Notes: generated from the letters alone by a model not told the origin. Numbered from the stretch's first letter, positions 1 to 9,385 are shown. The stretch: DNA of 64,000 nt from Paenibacillus thiaminolyticus (GCF_007066085.1 NZ_CP041405.1:744001-808000), one strand, 5' to 3'. Numbers and translations: made by a program.

Positions 1-645
1 TATCCTTGTCCGGAACTCTTCGAGTACTTGATCGGGAACAAGCGATCCCATGTAGGCAATAATGACCTTCGTCTCGGTTGCCTTGCCGATTTTCATTTGC
101 TCCAGCCGCAAATCCGAGGTGCGGATTCTTTTGCGCAGAAGTCCGATGTGGGTCGCAATATCCTCATTAAAGGCCTCATGCGGTCCACGCACCGTCGTCT
201 CCGTCTTCGGCTCCGAAAGGGGGCGGTGATAGAACTTCGATACATCCAGCACAAGGATACGCGGCGCTCCCCGGATGACAAGCAGCGCTTTTCCCTCCAG
301 CAGATGCTGGGCGCACGAATGCAAATCCGGGGCAGCCGCAATCGAGGCGATTGGGATTCGCCGCTTCACCATGTCCTCTACATTCGAGTCTCCGTCCGGA
401 AGATGAGACAGCGGCTGCTCGGCAAACATGCGAAGCACGTTGTCCTCAATTTTGTTCTTGTCGACCAGCGTCTCGAGAAATAAGCATCGCCCTTCTAACT
501 CGGGCTGCTGAATAACGAATGAATGATTGACAAGATCGGGCGGATCTCCAATCACGCTCGTCAGACACTGAAGAAATTCGTCCGCGCGGCCCGGATCAAA
601 TACAAGGTTGCCGGAACTCTCGCGGAGATGACTGCTCTTGCTCAT
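1..645 (-). CDS. Spore germination protein, GerA/GerKA family (N-terminal part)
   Basis: The first 215 residues of a protein that runs off the left edge of the window. The family-typical segment RGPHEAFNEDI lies at residues 153-163, followed by an Arg-rich stretch (LLRKRIR) and a segment ending KVIIAYM. This is the conserved N-terminal soluble domain of GerA-type nutrient germinant receptor A subunits, which sit in the inner spore membrane; the membrane half would lie outside the window. The ATG at 645 has a CGGAGG ribosome site about 9 nt upstream. Which germinant it senses cannot be told from sequence. Confidence 0.9.
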   Translation of the reverse strand, partial: MSKSSHLRESSGNLVFDPGRADEFLQCLTSVIGDPPDLVNHSFVIQQPELEGRCLFLETLVDKNKIEDNVLRMFAEQPLSHLPDGDSNVEDMVKRRIPIASIAAAPDLHSCAQHLLEGKALLVIRGAPRILVLDVSKFYHRPLSEPKTETTVRGPHEAFNEDIATHIGLLRKRIRTSDLRLEQMKIGKATETKVIIAYMGSLVPDQVLEEFRTRI

Positions 646-782
646 GGGACTGGCCTCCGGGTAGTGATATTCGGTTTCAGTTATTTCCATACGTAGACAA
701 AGAAATACCCGGAACCCAAGAGGGAGAATTGCGGCGAGGATTATCTGATCTGCTGTTGTGCTTGTAGACAACAAATATACTA

Positions 783-811
783 TTGACAAAATATTATTTT
801 TGTGTTATAAT
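783..811 (+). promoter_or_regulatory. Consensus sigma-A promoter for the metallo-hydrolase gene
   Basis: TTGACA at 783-788 and TATAAT at 806-811 match the consensus at all twelve positions and are separated by exactly 17 bp. The start codon of the next gene is at 887, so the leader is about 70 nt. This is the clearest vegetative promoter in the window. Confidence 0.8.
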
Positions 812-823
812 TAAATATTTTGT
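786..823. promoter_or_regulatory. 10-bp inverted repeat spanning the promoter (possible operator)
   Basis: ACAAAATATT (786-795) and AATATTTTGT (814-823) are perfect inverted repeats. One arm starts inside the -35 box and the other lies just past the -10 box, so a dimeric repressor bound here would cover the promoter. This is the geometry of an operator, but AT-rich sequence can form such repeats by chance and no regulator is identified. Confidence 0.4.
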
Positions 824-886
824 AATTTACAAAGAATGTTTCATCTGATACGATGTGTATGAACATTGAATTGGAGGGGATATCAT

Positions 887-1636
887 TTGACGCACAGCAA
901 GAGTGAGCTTCGCATGCTCACGGTTAGCGCGGACATGATGGGCCGCACCGTGACGATTCATCCAGCCGTGCTCTGGGATGAGGACGATATGGTATTGGTG
1001 GATACGACTTACCCCGGTCAGCTTCCGCTGTTGACTGCCGAGTTGTCTCGCGCCGGCCTGTCCTTCGAGCGATTGAGCAAGGTCATTATCACGCATCAGG
1101 ATCTCGATCATATCGGGAGCCTGCCGGCCATCGCAGCGCAGTTCGCCGCCCGGGTCGAAGTGCTGGCCAGCCTGATCGAGAAGCCGTTCATCCAAGGAGA
1201 ACAGCAGCTGCTGAAGCTGACTCCCGCAGCGATAGCGGAAGCAGTCAGCTCTCTGCCTGCCAACGTGCCGGAACAATGGAGGCTCGGATTCAAGCATACG
1301 CTGGAGAATCCGCCCAAGGGTCCGGTGCATGCGACCCTATCGGACAAGCAGCGCTTGCCGATCTGCGGCGGAATCATCGTCATAGGCACGCCGGGACATA
1401 CTCCCGGACATATCAGCCTGTATCATGAACCGAGCCGCACCCTCATCGCGGGAGACGCCTTAATCGTAGAAGAAGGGCAACTATACGGACCTGATCCGCG
1501 ATACTGTATCGATTACGAATTGGCGCAGCAATCTCTCGCCGCCCTGCTGGATTATGATATTCAACAGGTCATTTGCTTTCATGGCGGACAGTATGACGGA
1601 GATGGCCAGCGGCGGATTGCCGAACTGGTGAAATAG
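887..1636 (+). CDS. Metallo-beta-lactamase-fold hydrolase
   Basis: A 249-residue single-domain MBL-fold enzyme. The metal motif THQDLDH lies at residues 69-75 (His70, Asp72, Asp74, His75), the variant in which Asp replaces the second His of HxHxDH. HTPGH follows in the C-terminal half, then the Asp of IAGDAL, then a final His in FHGG. These are the dinuclear-metal ligands of glyoxalase-II-like and YflN-like hydrolases; the substrate is unknown. I chose the TTG at 887 because GGAGGGG sits 7 nt upstream. An in-frame TTG at 866 has no such site. The gene stands alone behind a consensus promoter. Confidence 0.85.
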   Translation: MTHSKSELRMLTVSADMMGRTVTIHPAVLWDEDDMVLVDTTYPGQLPLLTAELSRAGLSFERLSKVIITHQDLDHIGSLPAIAAQFAARVEVLASLIEKPFIQGEQQLLKLTPAAIAEAVSSLPANVPEQWRLGFKHTLENPPKGPVHATLSDKQRLPICGGIIVIGTPGHTPGHISLYHEPSRTLIAGDALIVEEGQLYGPDPRYCIDYELAQQSLAALLDYDIQQVICFHGGQYDGDGQRRIAELVK

Positions 1637-1699
1637 AAGCGGCAGCGATATCAAGAGTTCACGCCAGGGCCCGCGTGACTCTCCCCTCGTTATGCCCTG

Positions 1700-2155
1700 T
1701 TATGTCCGGTTCAGCACTTCCGTCAATTCTTCCGTCATTTGCCGGACAAGCTCCGGCCGGCCGTGGAACTGGGCCGGCGTATTCTGAAATAATTCAATCC
1801 GCCATGATTCTCCGGCGCGAACCGCAACCAGCGTGTGATGGGTATTCACGTTCGGGTTCAGCTCCGATTGTCCGGGCGGCACCATGCCGGCAATCGCCCG
1901 CAATAAGGCGGTATTCGATTCAAGCAAGCGGACATATTTTACTTTGGTCGTAAAAGGAGCCGTCGGATGATGCTCAAAGATGGGCTGAAGATGCCCAAGT
2001 ATGTCATCCTGGCCGCTTGCCAGACTGCCGTCGAAGCCGATCAACTCGCCGTCCGCGGCGAACAGCTCCGCCATCCCGGCAGCACTGCGGCTGTTCCATG
2101 CGTCTATCAGTTGATGATACAAACTCTCTACTTCTGTGGTTGCCTGTTCTTGCAT
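1700..2155 (-). CDS. SgcJ/EcaC-type NTF2-like (SnoaL fold) protein
   Basis: A 151-residue protein with the pattern of the DUF4440/SgcJ-EcaC group: an N-terminal helix with LIDAWNSRSAAGMAELFA, then FDGSLASGQDDI, a central beta region, and a C-terminal LFQNTPAQFHGRPEL segment typical of this subgroup. Proteins of this cone-shaped fold bind small hydrophobic ligands or catalyse isomerase-type reactions, and the role here is not known. The ATG at 2155 has AGAGGAGGAAT upstream. A longer in-frame start at 2242 lacks a ribosome site. The gene converges on the hydrolase gene to its left. Confidence 0.75.
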   Translation of the reverse strand: MQEQATTEVESLYHQLIDAWNSRSAAGMAELFAADGELIGFDGSLASGQDDILGHLQPIFEHHPTAPFTTKVKYVRLLESNTALLRAIAGMVPPGQSELNPNVNTHHTLVAVRAGESWRIELFQNTPAQFHGRPELVRQMTEELTEVLNRT

Positions 2156-2410
2156 AGCGATTCCTCCTCTATCGTTCGGCAGCTTGCCTCCATTCTGCTT
2201 CGGCACGACCTGCTGTCTCATCCTGCCTGTCATCGGTCTCATTATCGGCTCGATCGCTCTTCGTCATTCATCACTCGAACCTTGAATCTCGCCTCTATCT
2301 AGTCCAATCTCATTTTCCCGTAACAGATCACCCCCTTGTCAACTTACGTCTTGACTTTCCCGCCAAATGGAAGGTGTGACAGGATAACGGATACATCATA
2401 CCAACGGAAC

Positions 2411-2440
2411 CAAGGCAGCCATGAATGCATGGCTGCCTTG
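2411..2440 (-). terminator. Hairpin after the histidine kinase gene
   Basis: CAAGGCAGCCAT (2411-2422) and ATGGCTGCCTTG (2429-2440) form a 12-bp perfect stem with a 6-nt loop directly after the kinase stop codon. The following U-run on the minus strand is poor (TTGGTTCC), so termination may be weak or factor-assisted. Confidence 0.6.
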
Positions 2441-2441
2441 T

Positions 2442-3902
2442 TCATTCGGAGCGCTGCCGCCCCTTCGTCTGTTCAGGCTCCAGCTCTGTTAGCGGCAGCC
2501 TGAACAGGAAGGTCGTCCCTTGCTGCGGAATACTGTACACTTCGATCGGCGCCCGATGCTGATCGAGAATCGCTTTGACGATGGACAGACCGATGCCGGC
2601 GCCGTTCTTCCTCGTCCTCGCCTTGTCCGTCTTGTAAAACCGCTCCCAGATGCGTCCGATGTCTTCTGACTCCATGCCGATGCCTTGATCGGAAATGCCG
2701 ACAACCGCATGCTTTGCATCCGCCTTGGAGATCCTCACCGTTATCCGGGTGCCTGGCCGGGAGTACTCAATCGCATTTTGCAGCAGATTGACCACGACCT
2801 GCTCGATCCGATCGGGGTCGGCATGCACCCACAGATCATGATCGGCATCCGCTTGGTCGAACACCACTTCATGCTTGCTTAACTGCGGATCCATCCGGGC
2901 CAGTACCTGGCGAACCTTCTCTGTCATATTGAAGGTCACCGGAACGATCTGGAACTGTCCCGCTTCAATTTTGGCGATATCCAGCAGATCATTCACGAGG
3001 CGGATGAGCCGCTTATTCTGTTCCTGCACGATCCGGATATATTTCGCCATCCGCTCGGGCGGTATCGTGCCGTCCAAGATCGCTTCCAAATACCCGTTCA
3101 TGGACGTTAATGGGGAGCGCATATCATGGGATACATTGGCAACGAATTCTTTGCGCATCCGATCCAGGCTCCCCAGGTCTTGCGCCATCTGTTCAAGCGC
3201 CCGCGCCAACCGCCCGAGCTCGTCCCGGGAATGAACCGGAATCTCGATCTGGAACTGTCCCTTGGCGATGGAGCGCGAGGCGGCTTCCAGCTTCTTCACC
3301 CTTCGCGACAGATGATTGGAGAGCATGAACGCGAACAATGCCCCGCACGAGAGCATAATGCCAATCCCGATCCAGAGCGGCTTGTTCCAAATGCGGACAT
3401 CCCGCTGGAATAGATTGGAGGCCGTGAGCAGGACGAAGTCCCCCTCACCGTCGACGCGCAGCGTCTGCCCGACGAGCACCGCCTTGCCCCGGCCGAATGT
3501 CTCCTCGCCGAAATAACGGCCGTCGGCAATGCCGGCAAGAACCTCTTGAATGCGGGCTTCATCCAGACGATAGGGCCCCGTCTCGGCTTCCAGCTTGTAG
3601 CGGACGTTCCCGGTCGCCTGATGAATAATGTACAGGGAGCGGACATGTCTCGGTACGGTCAGCTCCAGTCCCGCCACCACCATCTCGTCATTCCAGCCGT
3701 TCTGCTTCGCCTCGGTCAGGAAATGTCCGATTCGGTCCAGCTGCATGCGGTCATCCAGGCGCTGTCTTTTCATCAGATCGCCCTTGAAGAATAATCCGGA
3801 AATGAAGCCGAACAAGCCGTAAGAGACCACCAGCATAATGAGGAGCAGCACGAAAATCTTGACGAATAAGCCGTTCGCATGCCGCCATCCGTTCCGCCTC
3901 AT
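2442..3902 (-). CDS. Sensor histidine kinase (HAMP, HisKA, HATPase)
   Basis: A 486-residue membrane kinase. One transmembrane helix spans about residues 13-38 and a second about 175-196, framing an extracellular sensor domain of roughly 135 residues. HAMP follows (about 197-250), then HisKA with the phospho-acceptor His259 in FVANVSHDMRSPLT, then the ATPase with N, G1 (DQGIGM) and G2 (GAGIGLSI) boxes. The ATG at 3902 overlaps the regulator stop codon (ATGA), so the pair is translationally coupled. It is the last gene of an efflux operon and probably senses a compound, envelope stress or a peptide handled by that transporter; the signal is inferred only. Confidence 0.93.
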   Translation of the reverse strand: MRRNGWRHANGLFVKIFVLLLIMLVVSYGLFGFISGLFFKGDLMKRQRLDDRMQLDRIGHFLTEAKQNGWNDEMVVAGLELTVPRHVRSLYIIHQATGNVRYKLEAETGPYRLDEARIQEVLAGIADGRYFGEETFGRGKAVLVGQTLRVDGEGDFVLLTASNLFQRDVRIWNKPLWIGIGIMLSCGALFAFMLSNHLSRRVKKLEAASRSIAKGQFQIEIPVHSRDELGRLARALEQMAQDLGSLDRMRKEFVANVSHDMRSPLTSMNGYLEAILDGTIPPERMAKYIRIVQEQNKRLIRLVNDLLDIAKIEAGQFQIVPVTFNMTEKVRQVLARMDPQLSKHEVVFDQADADHDLWVHADPDRIEQVVVNLLQNAIEYSRPGTRITVRISKADAKHAVVGISDQGIGMESEDIGRIWERFYKTDKARTRKNGAGIGLSIVKAILDQHRAPIEVYSIPQQGTTFLFRLPLTELEPEQTKGRQRSE

Positions 3903-4582
3903 GACGCTGCCTCGAATTTGTAGCCGATGCCCCAGACGGTCACGATGCTCCAATAAGCGGACTCGCCCAGCTTCTCCCGCAGCCGCTTAATATGCACGTC
4001 CACCGTGCGGGCATCGCCTTCATAATCGGCGCCCCAGACTTGCCGCAGCAGCTGTTCACGCGTGAACACCTTGTTCGGATGTCCCGCCAGCACTTGAAGG
4101 AGCTCCAGCTCCTTCGGGGCCAAGGCCACTTCCTGATCGCGGACGGACACCTTCTGATCCTGCGGCGTGATGCATAGCTCCGGATACTGAATCGAAGCCT
4201 TGAACAAGGCAGGGTTGGTGCGCCGCAAGACCGCTTGCACACGTGCGATTAGCTCCTTCGGATCGAAGGGCTTGACAATATAGTCATCCGCTCCGCTGGA
4301 AAATCCCTTCAGCTTGTCATAGCTCTCCCCGTTCCCGGTGACCATAATAATCGGAATATCTCCCTCGGCGCGGATTTCTTTGCATACCTGCCAGCCGTCC
4401 AGCTCCGGAAGCATAATATCGAGCAGCACGAGATCAGGGGGCATCACATCCAGCAGCTCCACAGCTGCCGCTCCATCCTCCGCAATCGAGTACGTATATC
4501 CGTGCTTGTCCAAATAGAGGGCAATCAATTCCGAAATATACGCATCATCCTCAACGATTAAAATATGCGGTGACTTCTGCAC
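3899..4582 (-). CDS. OmpR/PhoB-family response regulator
   Basis: A 227-residue two-domain regulator. The receiver domain has acidic pocket residues near 11-12, phospho-acceptor Asp55 in LVLLDIMLPE, and the KPF lysine motif. The C-terminal winged helix contains the usual RTVDVHIKRLREKLG segment and ends with the GYKFE hairpin. The start is GTG at 4582 with AGAGGAGGAAT upstream. It lies between the transporter permease and its cognate kinase and overlaps the kinase start by 4 bp. It likely autoregulates the five-gene operon. Confidence 0.93.
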   Translation of the reverse strand: MQKSPHILIVEDDAYISELIALYLDKHGYTYSIAEDGAAAVELLDVMPPDLVLLDIMLPELDGWQVCKEIRAEGDIPIIMVTGNGESYDKLKGFSSGADDYIVKPFDPKELIARVQAVLRRTNPALFKASIQYPELCITPQDQKVSVRDQEVALAPKELELLQVLAGHPNKVFTREQLLRQVWGADYEGDARTVDVHIKRLREKLGESAYWSIVTVWGIGYKFEAAS

Positions 4583-4630
4583 TGCTATTCCTCCTCTGAC
4601 TCTGCCTGTGCCTTAACGGCCGTTCTCCTC

Positions 4631-5803
4631 TTAATCGTAACGCAGAGCGTCGACCGGTTTCAAATTCGCGGCTTTGTTCGCCGGGAACAGGCCGAACACG
4701 ATCCCGATCGCCGCGGAGAAAGTGAACGACAGCCACATCATGTCAGGCGCGACCGCGAACGGAATGCCCATCGCTTTGCTCCCTGCATACGCGCCGCCCA
4801 GTCCGGCTGCAATGCCCAGCACGCCGCTGATGCTGCTGATCGTGACGGCTTCCAGCAGGAACTGCTGCATAATATCGCGCTTCTTCGCGCCAAGAGACTT
4901 GCGGATGCCGATCTCGCGCGTCCGTTCCGTCACCGATACGAGCATAATATTCATGATGCCGATACCGCCGACGAGCAGGGAGATTGAAGCGATTCCCGCT
5001 AGCAGCAGCGTCATCGTCTGGGTTACGCTTCCGAGCGCTTCGAGCATATCCGCCTGATTATACACGTTGTAGCTGTCGTCGGACCCGCGGAATTTTTTAG
5101 ATAATCGGGTCTCCAGCTCCGCCATAATCGAATCGGCCTGTTCCGCGTCCGCGAACTTGACGTAGACTGTCCGAATCCCTTTCGACTGCAGGAGCCGCTC
5201 GCCTCTCGTTAACGGAACCCAGATCTTATTGTCATTGTTTCCGCCCAGCGAGCTGCCTTTCGATGCCATGACGCCAACGATGCGGAAAGAGATTCCGTTC
5301 AGCGAGAGCTGCTGTCCAAGCGGATTCCCTTGCGGGAACAAGGTCTTCGCCGCATCCGCTCCGATGATGGCCACCCGCTGATAGAGCTCGACATCTATCG
5401 GGAGGATGAAGCGCCCGCTCTCCACGTGATTGTCGCGGACCGCTTCATATTCCGGCGTAATGCCTTCTACTTGCAGGTTCGTGTTGTTCGTTCCCGCCTT
5501 CGCCTGGACGCTGCCGTTGATGAACGGAGAGACGGCCTCAACGCCGTCAATGTCCTCGAAGGCCAGCGCCTCCTCTAACGTGAGCGACGATACTGCGCCC
5601 CTTCCCGTTATCGTGACCGAGATCAGATTGGACCCGAGACTCGCTACCTGGGATTGCACTTGCTTGGCCGAGCCTTCTCCCACCGACACCATGATAATGA
5701 CAGCGGCCACTCCGATAACGATGCCCAGCATCGTCAGCAGCGTGCGCATCTTATTCGCCAATATGCTGCGCCAGGCCATCTTCCATGCTTGCATCCATGT
5801 CAC
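4631..5803 (-). CDS. ABC transporter permease, MacB/FtsX type
   Basis: A 390-residue permease with the MacB architecture: an N-terminal transmembrane helix (MRTLLTMLGIVIGVAAVIIM), a large extracytoplasmic MacB-PCD domain of about 220 residues, then three C-terminal helices including the conserved GGIGIMNIMLVSVTERTREI segment. The GTG start at 5803 lies in a GTGA overlap with the ATPase stop codon and has AAGGAGG upstream. With the ATPase and adaptor it should form a tripartite exporter adapted to a Gram-positive envelope, exporting peptides, lipids or antimicrobials. The substrate is unknown. Confidence 0.92.
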   Translation of the reverse strand: MTWMQAWKMAWRSILANKMRTLLTMLGIVIGVAAVIIMVSVGEGSAKQVQSQVASLGSNLISVTITGRGAVSSLTLEEALAFEDIDGVEAVSPFINGSVQAKAGTNNTNLQVEGITPEYEAVRDNHVESGRFILPIDVELYQRVAIIGADAAKTLFPQGNPLGQQLSLNGISFRIVGVMASKGSSLGGNNDNKIWVPLTRGERLLQSKGIRTVYVKFADAEQADSIMAELETRLSKKFRGSDDSYNVYNQADMLEALGSVTQTMTLLLAGIASISLLVGGIGIMNIMLVSVTERTREIGIRKSLGAKKRDIMQQFLLEAVTISSISGVLGIAAGLGGAYAGSKAMGIPFAVAPDMMWLSFTFSAAIGIVFGLFPANKAANLKPVDALRYD

Positions 5804-6495
5804 GGGGCGAACCTCCTTACGACTTGAATGCGCCCATCCTGTATGCGCACGACGCTCCCGGCTTCCTCGGCCACATCCGGATCGTGGGTAATCAAGACGA
5901 TAGTGTGGCCTTTCCGGTTCAGATCCTTCATGATGGCGAGCACCTCATGTCCCGTCTTCGTATCCAATGCCCCGGTCGGCTCGTCTGCGAGGATGACCGG
6001 CGGCTCTCCGATCAGCGCTCTCGCAATCGCGACCCGCTGCTGCTGACCGCCCGACAGCTGCCGCGGCAAAAAATTCAGCTTGCTCTCCAGCCCGACCTGC
6101 GTAAGCGCCTGCATTGCCAATTCATGCCTTTTTTTGGCTGGCATGCCGCGGTAAATAAGCGGAAGCTCCACATTTTCCATCGCGGTAAGCGCAGGCAGCA
6201 AGTAAAAGCTCTGAAAAATAAAACCGATCTTCCGGTTGCGAATATCCGCCAGTTGATTGCCGGATAACTTGCTTACCTCTTGGCCGTCCAGCCAGTAGGT
6301 TCCGCTCGTTGGCGTATCGAGGCAGCCCATCATATTCATGAGCGTCGATTTGCCGGAGCCGGACGGCCCGATAATGGCCATCATCTCGCCCGCATAGACG
6401 GTCAGGTTAACCCCGTTCAGAGACAGCATCTCTTCGCCGCCCATCCGGTAGGCCTTGGACATGTTCTCGATATGTATGACCGCCTGCTTGCTCAT
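5800..6495 (-). CDS. ABC transporter ATP-binding protein, MacB/LolD type
   Basis: A 231-residue ATPase with Walker A GPSGSGKS at 43-50, signature LSGGQQQRVAIARAL near residue 145, Walker B VILADEPTGALD and an H-loop ITHD. The LDT/TSG context is typical of the MacB/LolD/YknY group, which drives mechanotransmission rather than direct transmembrane transport. The ATG overlaps the adaptor stop codon (ATGA at 6492-6495). B. subtilis YknYZ is the closest kind of system I recognise. Confidence 0.93.
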   Translation of the reverse strand: MSKQAVIHIENMSKAYRMGGEEMLSLNGVNLTVYAGEMMAIIGPSGSGKSTLMNMMGCLDTPTSGTYWLDGQEVSKLSGNQLADIRNRKIGFIFQSFYLLPALTAMENVELPLIYRGMPAKKRHELAMQALTQVGLESKLNFLPRQLSGGQQQRVAIARALIGEPPVILADEPTGALDTKTGHEVLAIMKDLNRKGHTIVLITHDPDVAEEAGSVVRIQDGRIQVVRRFAP

Positions 6496-7829
6496 CGGCC
6501 GCCCCCTGCAGGCATGCGGGTGGCGCCGTCAGGTATGCGGGTGCCGCCGCTCGGGTAGCTTCCGTTTCTTCCGGCGCTGCCGCCGAAGCCGCCCATTCCC
6601 CCGAACGAGGATTGTTGGCTGCTGTTCGCGGATGCGCGAACGGTAGGCAAGATGACCATCTCCCCTTCCTTCAAGCCGCTGACGATTTCAAAATAGCTTT
6701 CATTATTAATCCCCGTCGCCACCTCGGTTAACTTGCCGGCGCCTGCACTCGGAACGCCCGCCTGACCCCGGCCGGCCCAAGCGGCCGCATCTCCGTCAGG
6801 ACGCTCCGTTCTATTGGCGCTATCCGCTCCGCCGGCTTGATTCTGCCCCGCTCCCGACTCGCGCTGCCGTTCCGGCCGTTCCTGCTGCGGCGCTTCGTCG
6901 CCTGCACCGCCGGCTTGGTCCGCCCAGACCGTGACATACGACTTGCCGCTGCGCTGGGTAACCGCTTCGATCGGCACTAGCAGTACATCTGACTTGCTGT
7001 TCACGTCGATCTGGGCCTGGACCGACATCCCGCTTTTGACCCCTTGGCTAGACGATAATTGAATCGTGACATCGAATACGGATACCCCGCCGGAAGCCGT
7101 GCCTTCATCGGCAATCGCGCTTACTGTTCCTTCGATCGACGTGTCCGCCAGCGCGTCGAATGTCAACGCCGCCTGTTGCTTCAGCTTGATGCTCGGTATA
7201 TCCATTTCATCGACTTGAATCACGGCCTGAAGCTGCGTATAATCCACAATTGTCGCTATCGAGCCGCTTTGGTTCAATTGCGAGCCTTCGTTAATGTTCA
7301 ACGCCGTCACGGTGCCGCTGATCGGAGCCTTGATTGCCTTTTCCTTGGCCTGATCGGCCCGCTTCTGCTCCAATTCCTTTTGCGCCAGGGCGAGATCCAG
7401 CTTCATGTTTTCAATTTCGACCGCGATGGACGGTCTCGCTTCCTCACCCGCTTCTTTATACTTTGTTTTCAGATTTTCGAACTCCAGTTCCTTCTTCTGA
7501 AGCTGAATCTCCTGCTTCTCGATTTCGTTCGTCAGATCTTCTTTTTCGAATGTCGCAAGCACCGCTCCTTTCTCGACCCGGTCGCCGACATCGTACAATA
7601 TTTTATCAATCTTGCCCGCGTCTCCCGACCTCACCTCCGCGGTATTGCTGGGCGAGACCGTACCCGAGCCGCTTACGGTTACCTCCAAATCTCCCTTCAC
7701 CACTCTCGCCATTGACGGCAGAGCGGCGGTTTGATCTGTCTTCGGCTGCTTGTACCACCAATAATATCCTGCCATACATAGCGTGATGACAACGACGGCT
7801 GTCAGCAGCAGCTTCCATTTGGATCGCAT
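6492..7829 (-). CDS. Efflux adaptor subunit, HlyD/MacA (YknX-like)
   Basis: A 445-residue membrane-anchored adaptor. A signal-anchor helix lies at about 6-24, followed by a lipoyl-like half, a Glu/Lys-rich coiled-coil hairpin (about 95-165), the second lipoyl half (IKAPISGTVTALNINEGS) and beta-barrel domains. An unusual low-complexity insert rich in Gly, Ala, Gln, Arg and Glu sits around residues 305-365, and the C-terminus is Gly-rich. I chose the ATG at 7829 because AGGAGAGGGAA precedes it; an in-frame start at 7895 has no comparable site. It is the first gene of the transporter/two-component operon. Confidence 0.88.
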   Translation of the reverse strand: MRSKWKLLLTAVVVITLCMAGYYWWYKQPKTDQTAALPSMARVVKGDLEVTVSGSGTVSPSNTAEVRSGDAGKIDKILYDVGDRVEKGAVLATFEKEDLTNEIEKQEIQLQKKELEFENLKTKYKEAGEEARPSIAVEIENMKLDLALAQKELEQKRADQAKEKAIKAPISGTVTALNINEGSQLNQSGSIATIVDYTQLQAVIQVDEMDIPSIKLKQQAALTFDALADTSIEGTVSAIADEGTASGGVSVFDVTIQLSSSQGVKSGMSVQAQIDVNSKSDVLLVPIEAVTQRSGKSYVTVWADQAGGAGDEAPQQERPERQRESGAGQNQAGGADSANRTERPDGDAAAWAGRGQAGVPSAGAGKLTEVATGINNESYFEIVSGLKEGEMVILPTVRASANSSQQSSFGGMGGFGGSAGRNGSYPSGGTRIPDGATRMPAGGGR

Positions 7830-7946
7830 ATTCCCTCTCCTGTCTCCCTTCTCATGCGTGCGGCGCGCTTCTGCCGCGTTCCGTTCTTGCCGCAAGTCTT
7901 ATTGCCGTATTAGTGTAGCAAAAAACTATGAACAACCTATGAACGC

Positions 7947-7973
7947 CAAAAAGCCCCCCGATGCCGGGAGGCC
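7947..7973 (-). terminator. Rho-independent terminator after the PI-PLC gene
   Basis: On the minus strand GCCTCCCG, a GCAT loop and CGGGGGGC are followed by TTTTT. It lies about 40 nt after the phospholipase stop codon and closely resembles in sequence the terminator that the IS element at 9345 has split. Confidence 0.7.
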
Positions 7974-8010
7974 GCACAAGTGACATGTTCACAGACGGGA
8001 GGAAATAGGC

Positions 8011-9066
8011 TTATTTTAATAGGCTCTTATTCGCCCGAATAATATTTTCAATCAATCCTTTTCCCGGAAAATCTGCAGCAACAATGCCGGTATACTTAAC
8101 ATTGTTATTTGCTATATAATCCGTTGTCAAAACATTAGTCCCTTCAAATGCAATGGTGCATATCCCGAGGAAGCAATCCGTTCTGGGGAAATCCGGATAG
8201 GAATCTGACCAGCCGGGAGTAGTCAGCCCCGTAGCAAGCCGGGGAGCCGATGTTCCTGGGCTGCTGTGCCCGCTTGCAACAAAGTAGGGATACGCGATAT
8301 TCCCGCCGCTTAAATAATTGATGAATTTGGTTTGAGATCCTTTTTGATGGCTTTCATTGGCCTTCTGCAATTGTTTTTTTACATCCAGCCATTTTTGGTA
8401 TAAATCCCAATTCGTTGAGACCGTATAATTATCTTGAATATCAAATTGATGCGCATAATCGATACCGATATTCGACCCGGCAACGTTACGGAGGATAACA
8501 ATTTTTCCTCTCATCTCTCCTAGAGTAGGGTTGGTTATCGAGCCGTTTTTGCTGTCCCAAAAAAAGCCAGGATAGCTATCGATATATCTCTGAAGAGTAT
8601 CATTGAACACGCGGTCGGGAACAGAACTGTGTTCTTGTTTGATGCGCATCAGAACCGTTTCGCTCGGATTGCGCTTAAAAAAGTCAGTAACTTCATACAA
8701 TACGTCCCCGAACATGGCATCTAAATAGTAGGAACCATGATGTAGCGAAAACGAACCGTCAACATAACGGCAACGAATGTCCAAAAAGCGAATTCCGGAA
8801 TTTAATTGCGTGTTGAGCGGCATAGATTGAGTATACACATGGTCAGTTGCAGGCTGATTCGTCCGGTAAGCCATGCTGTCATGGGTGCCTGGAATGGATA
8901 AATCACTTAATCTAGCATCATCTCGAATCAAGCTCATCCAGTTTGGATTGTGATATCCTATGGTTGCGTCATGAGAATATCCAGGATGCCAATGTGCGGA
9001 CGCAGGCTGCGCATGAACTCCCAGCATCGAAATTGCAAGAATGGAGTAGAGAATGATCTTCTTCAT
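8011..9066 (-). CDS. Secreted phosphatidylinositol-specific phospholipase C
   Basis: A 351-residue exported enzyme that cleaves phosphatidylinositol (and in some species GPI anchors) to diacylglycerol and cyclic inositol phosphate. A Sec signal peptide covers about residues 1-24, ending PASA before HWHPGY. The catalytic motif SIPGTHDSM places one active His at 62; the second is in FSLHHGSYY (108-110). IRFLDIRCRY at 92-101 is the usual family block. Length fits Bacillus and Listeria PI-PLC plus leader. AGAAAGGAT precedes the ATG. It is monocistronic, with a terminator downstream and no recognisable regulator box. In related bacteria such enzymes act as virulence factors or phosphate scavengers; which applies here is not shown. 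Confidence 0.93.
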   Translation of the reverse strand: MKKIILYSILAISMLGVHAQPASAHWHPGYSHDATIGYHNPNWMSLIRDDARLSDLSIPGTHDSMAYRTNQPATDHVYTQSMPLNTQLNSGIRFLDIRCRYVDGSFSLHHGSYYLDAMFGDVLYEVTDFFKRNPSETVLMRIKQEHSSVPDRVFNDTLQRYIDSYPGFFWDSKNGSITNPTLGEMRGKIVILRNVAGSNIGIDYAHQFDIQDNYTVSTNWDLYQKWLDVKKQLQKANESHQKGSQTKFINYLSGGNIAYPYFVASGHSSPGTSAPRLATGLTTPGWSDSYPDFPRTDCFLGICTIAFEGTNVLTTDYIANNNVKYTGIVAADFPGKGLIENIIRANKSLLK

Positions 9067-9385
9067 TACCTATCGGTATCCTTTCTTAGCGTAATTTAAA
9101 AAAGTTTGCACCTTAACGAACTCCCCCAATGCTCCCTCTTTTTGAAGCAGCATACTAAGTATAGTATGGATGTAGCGATGATTTGAAATAAGCATAGTTA
9201 TTTTGTGTTTCAATCATGTGAAAAACGTGAATCCCTCGATCCCCAGCCCTGTTACGACTGGCTTCACTTTGCAAAGAGTGAATCTCAAGCTGGCTGTGCC
9301 GTCTGGATTGGCATGGCTTAACGAAAAAAGCCCCCGCTGCCGGGCAATGTCATTAAGATAAGGCGTGGAAACCATAATCAAGCAC

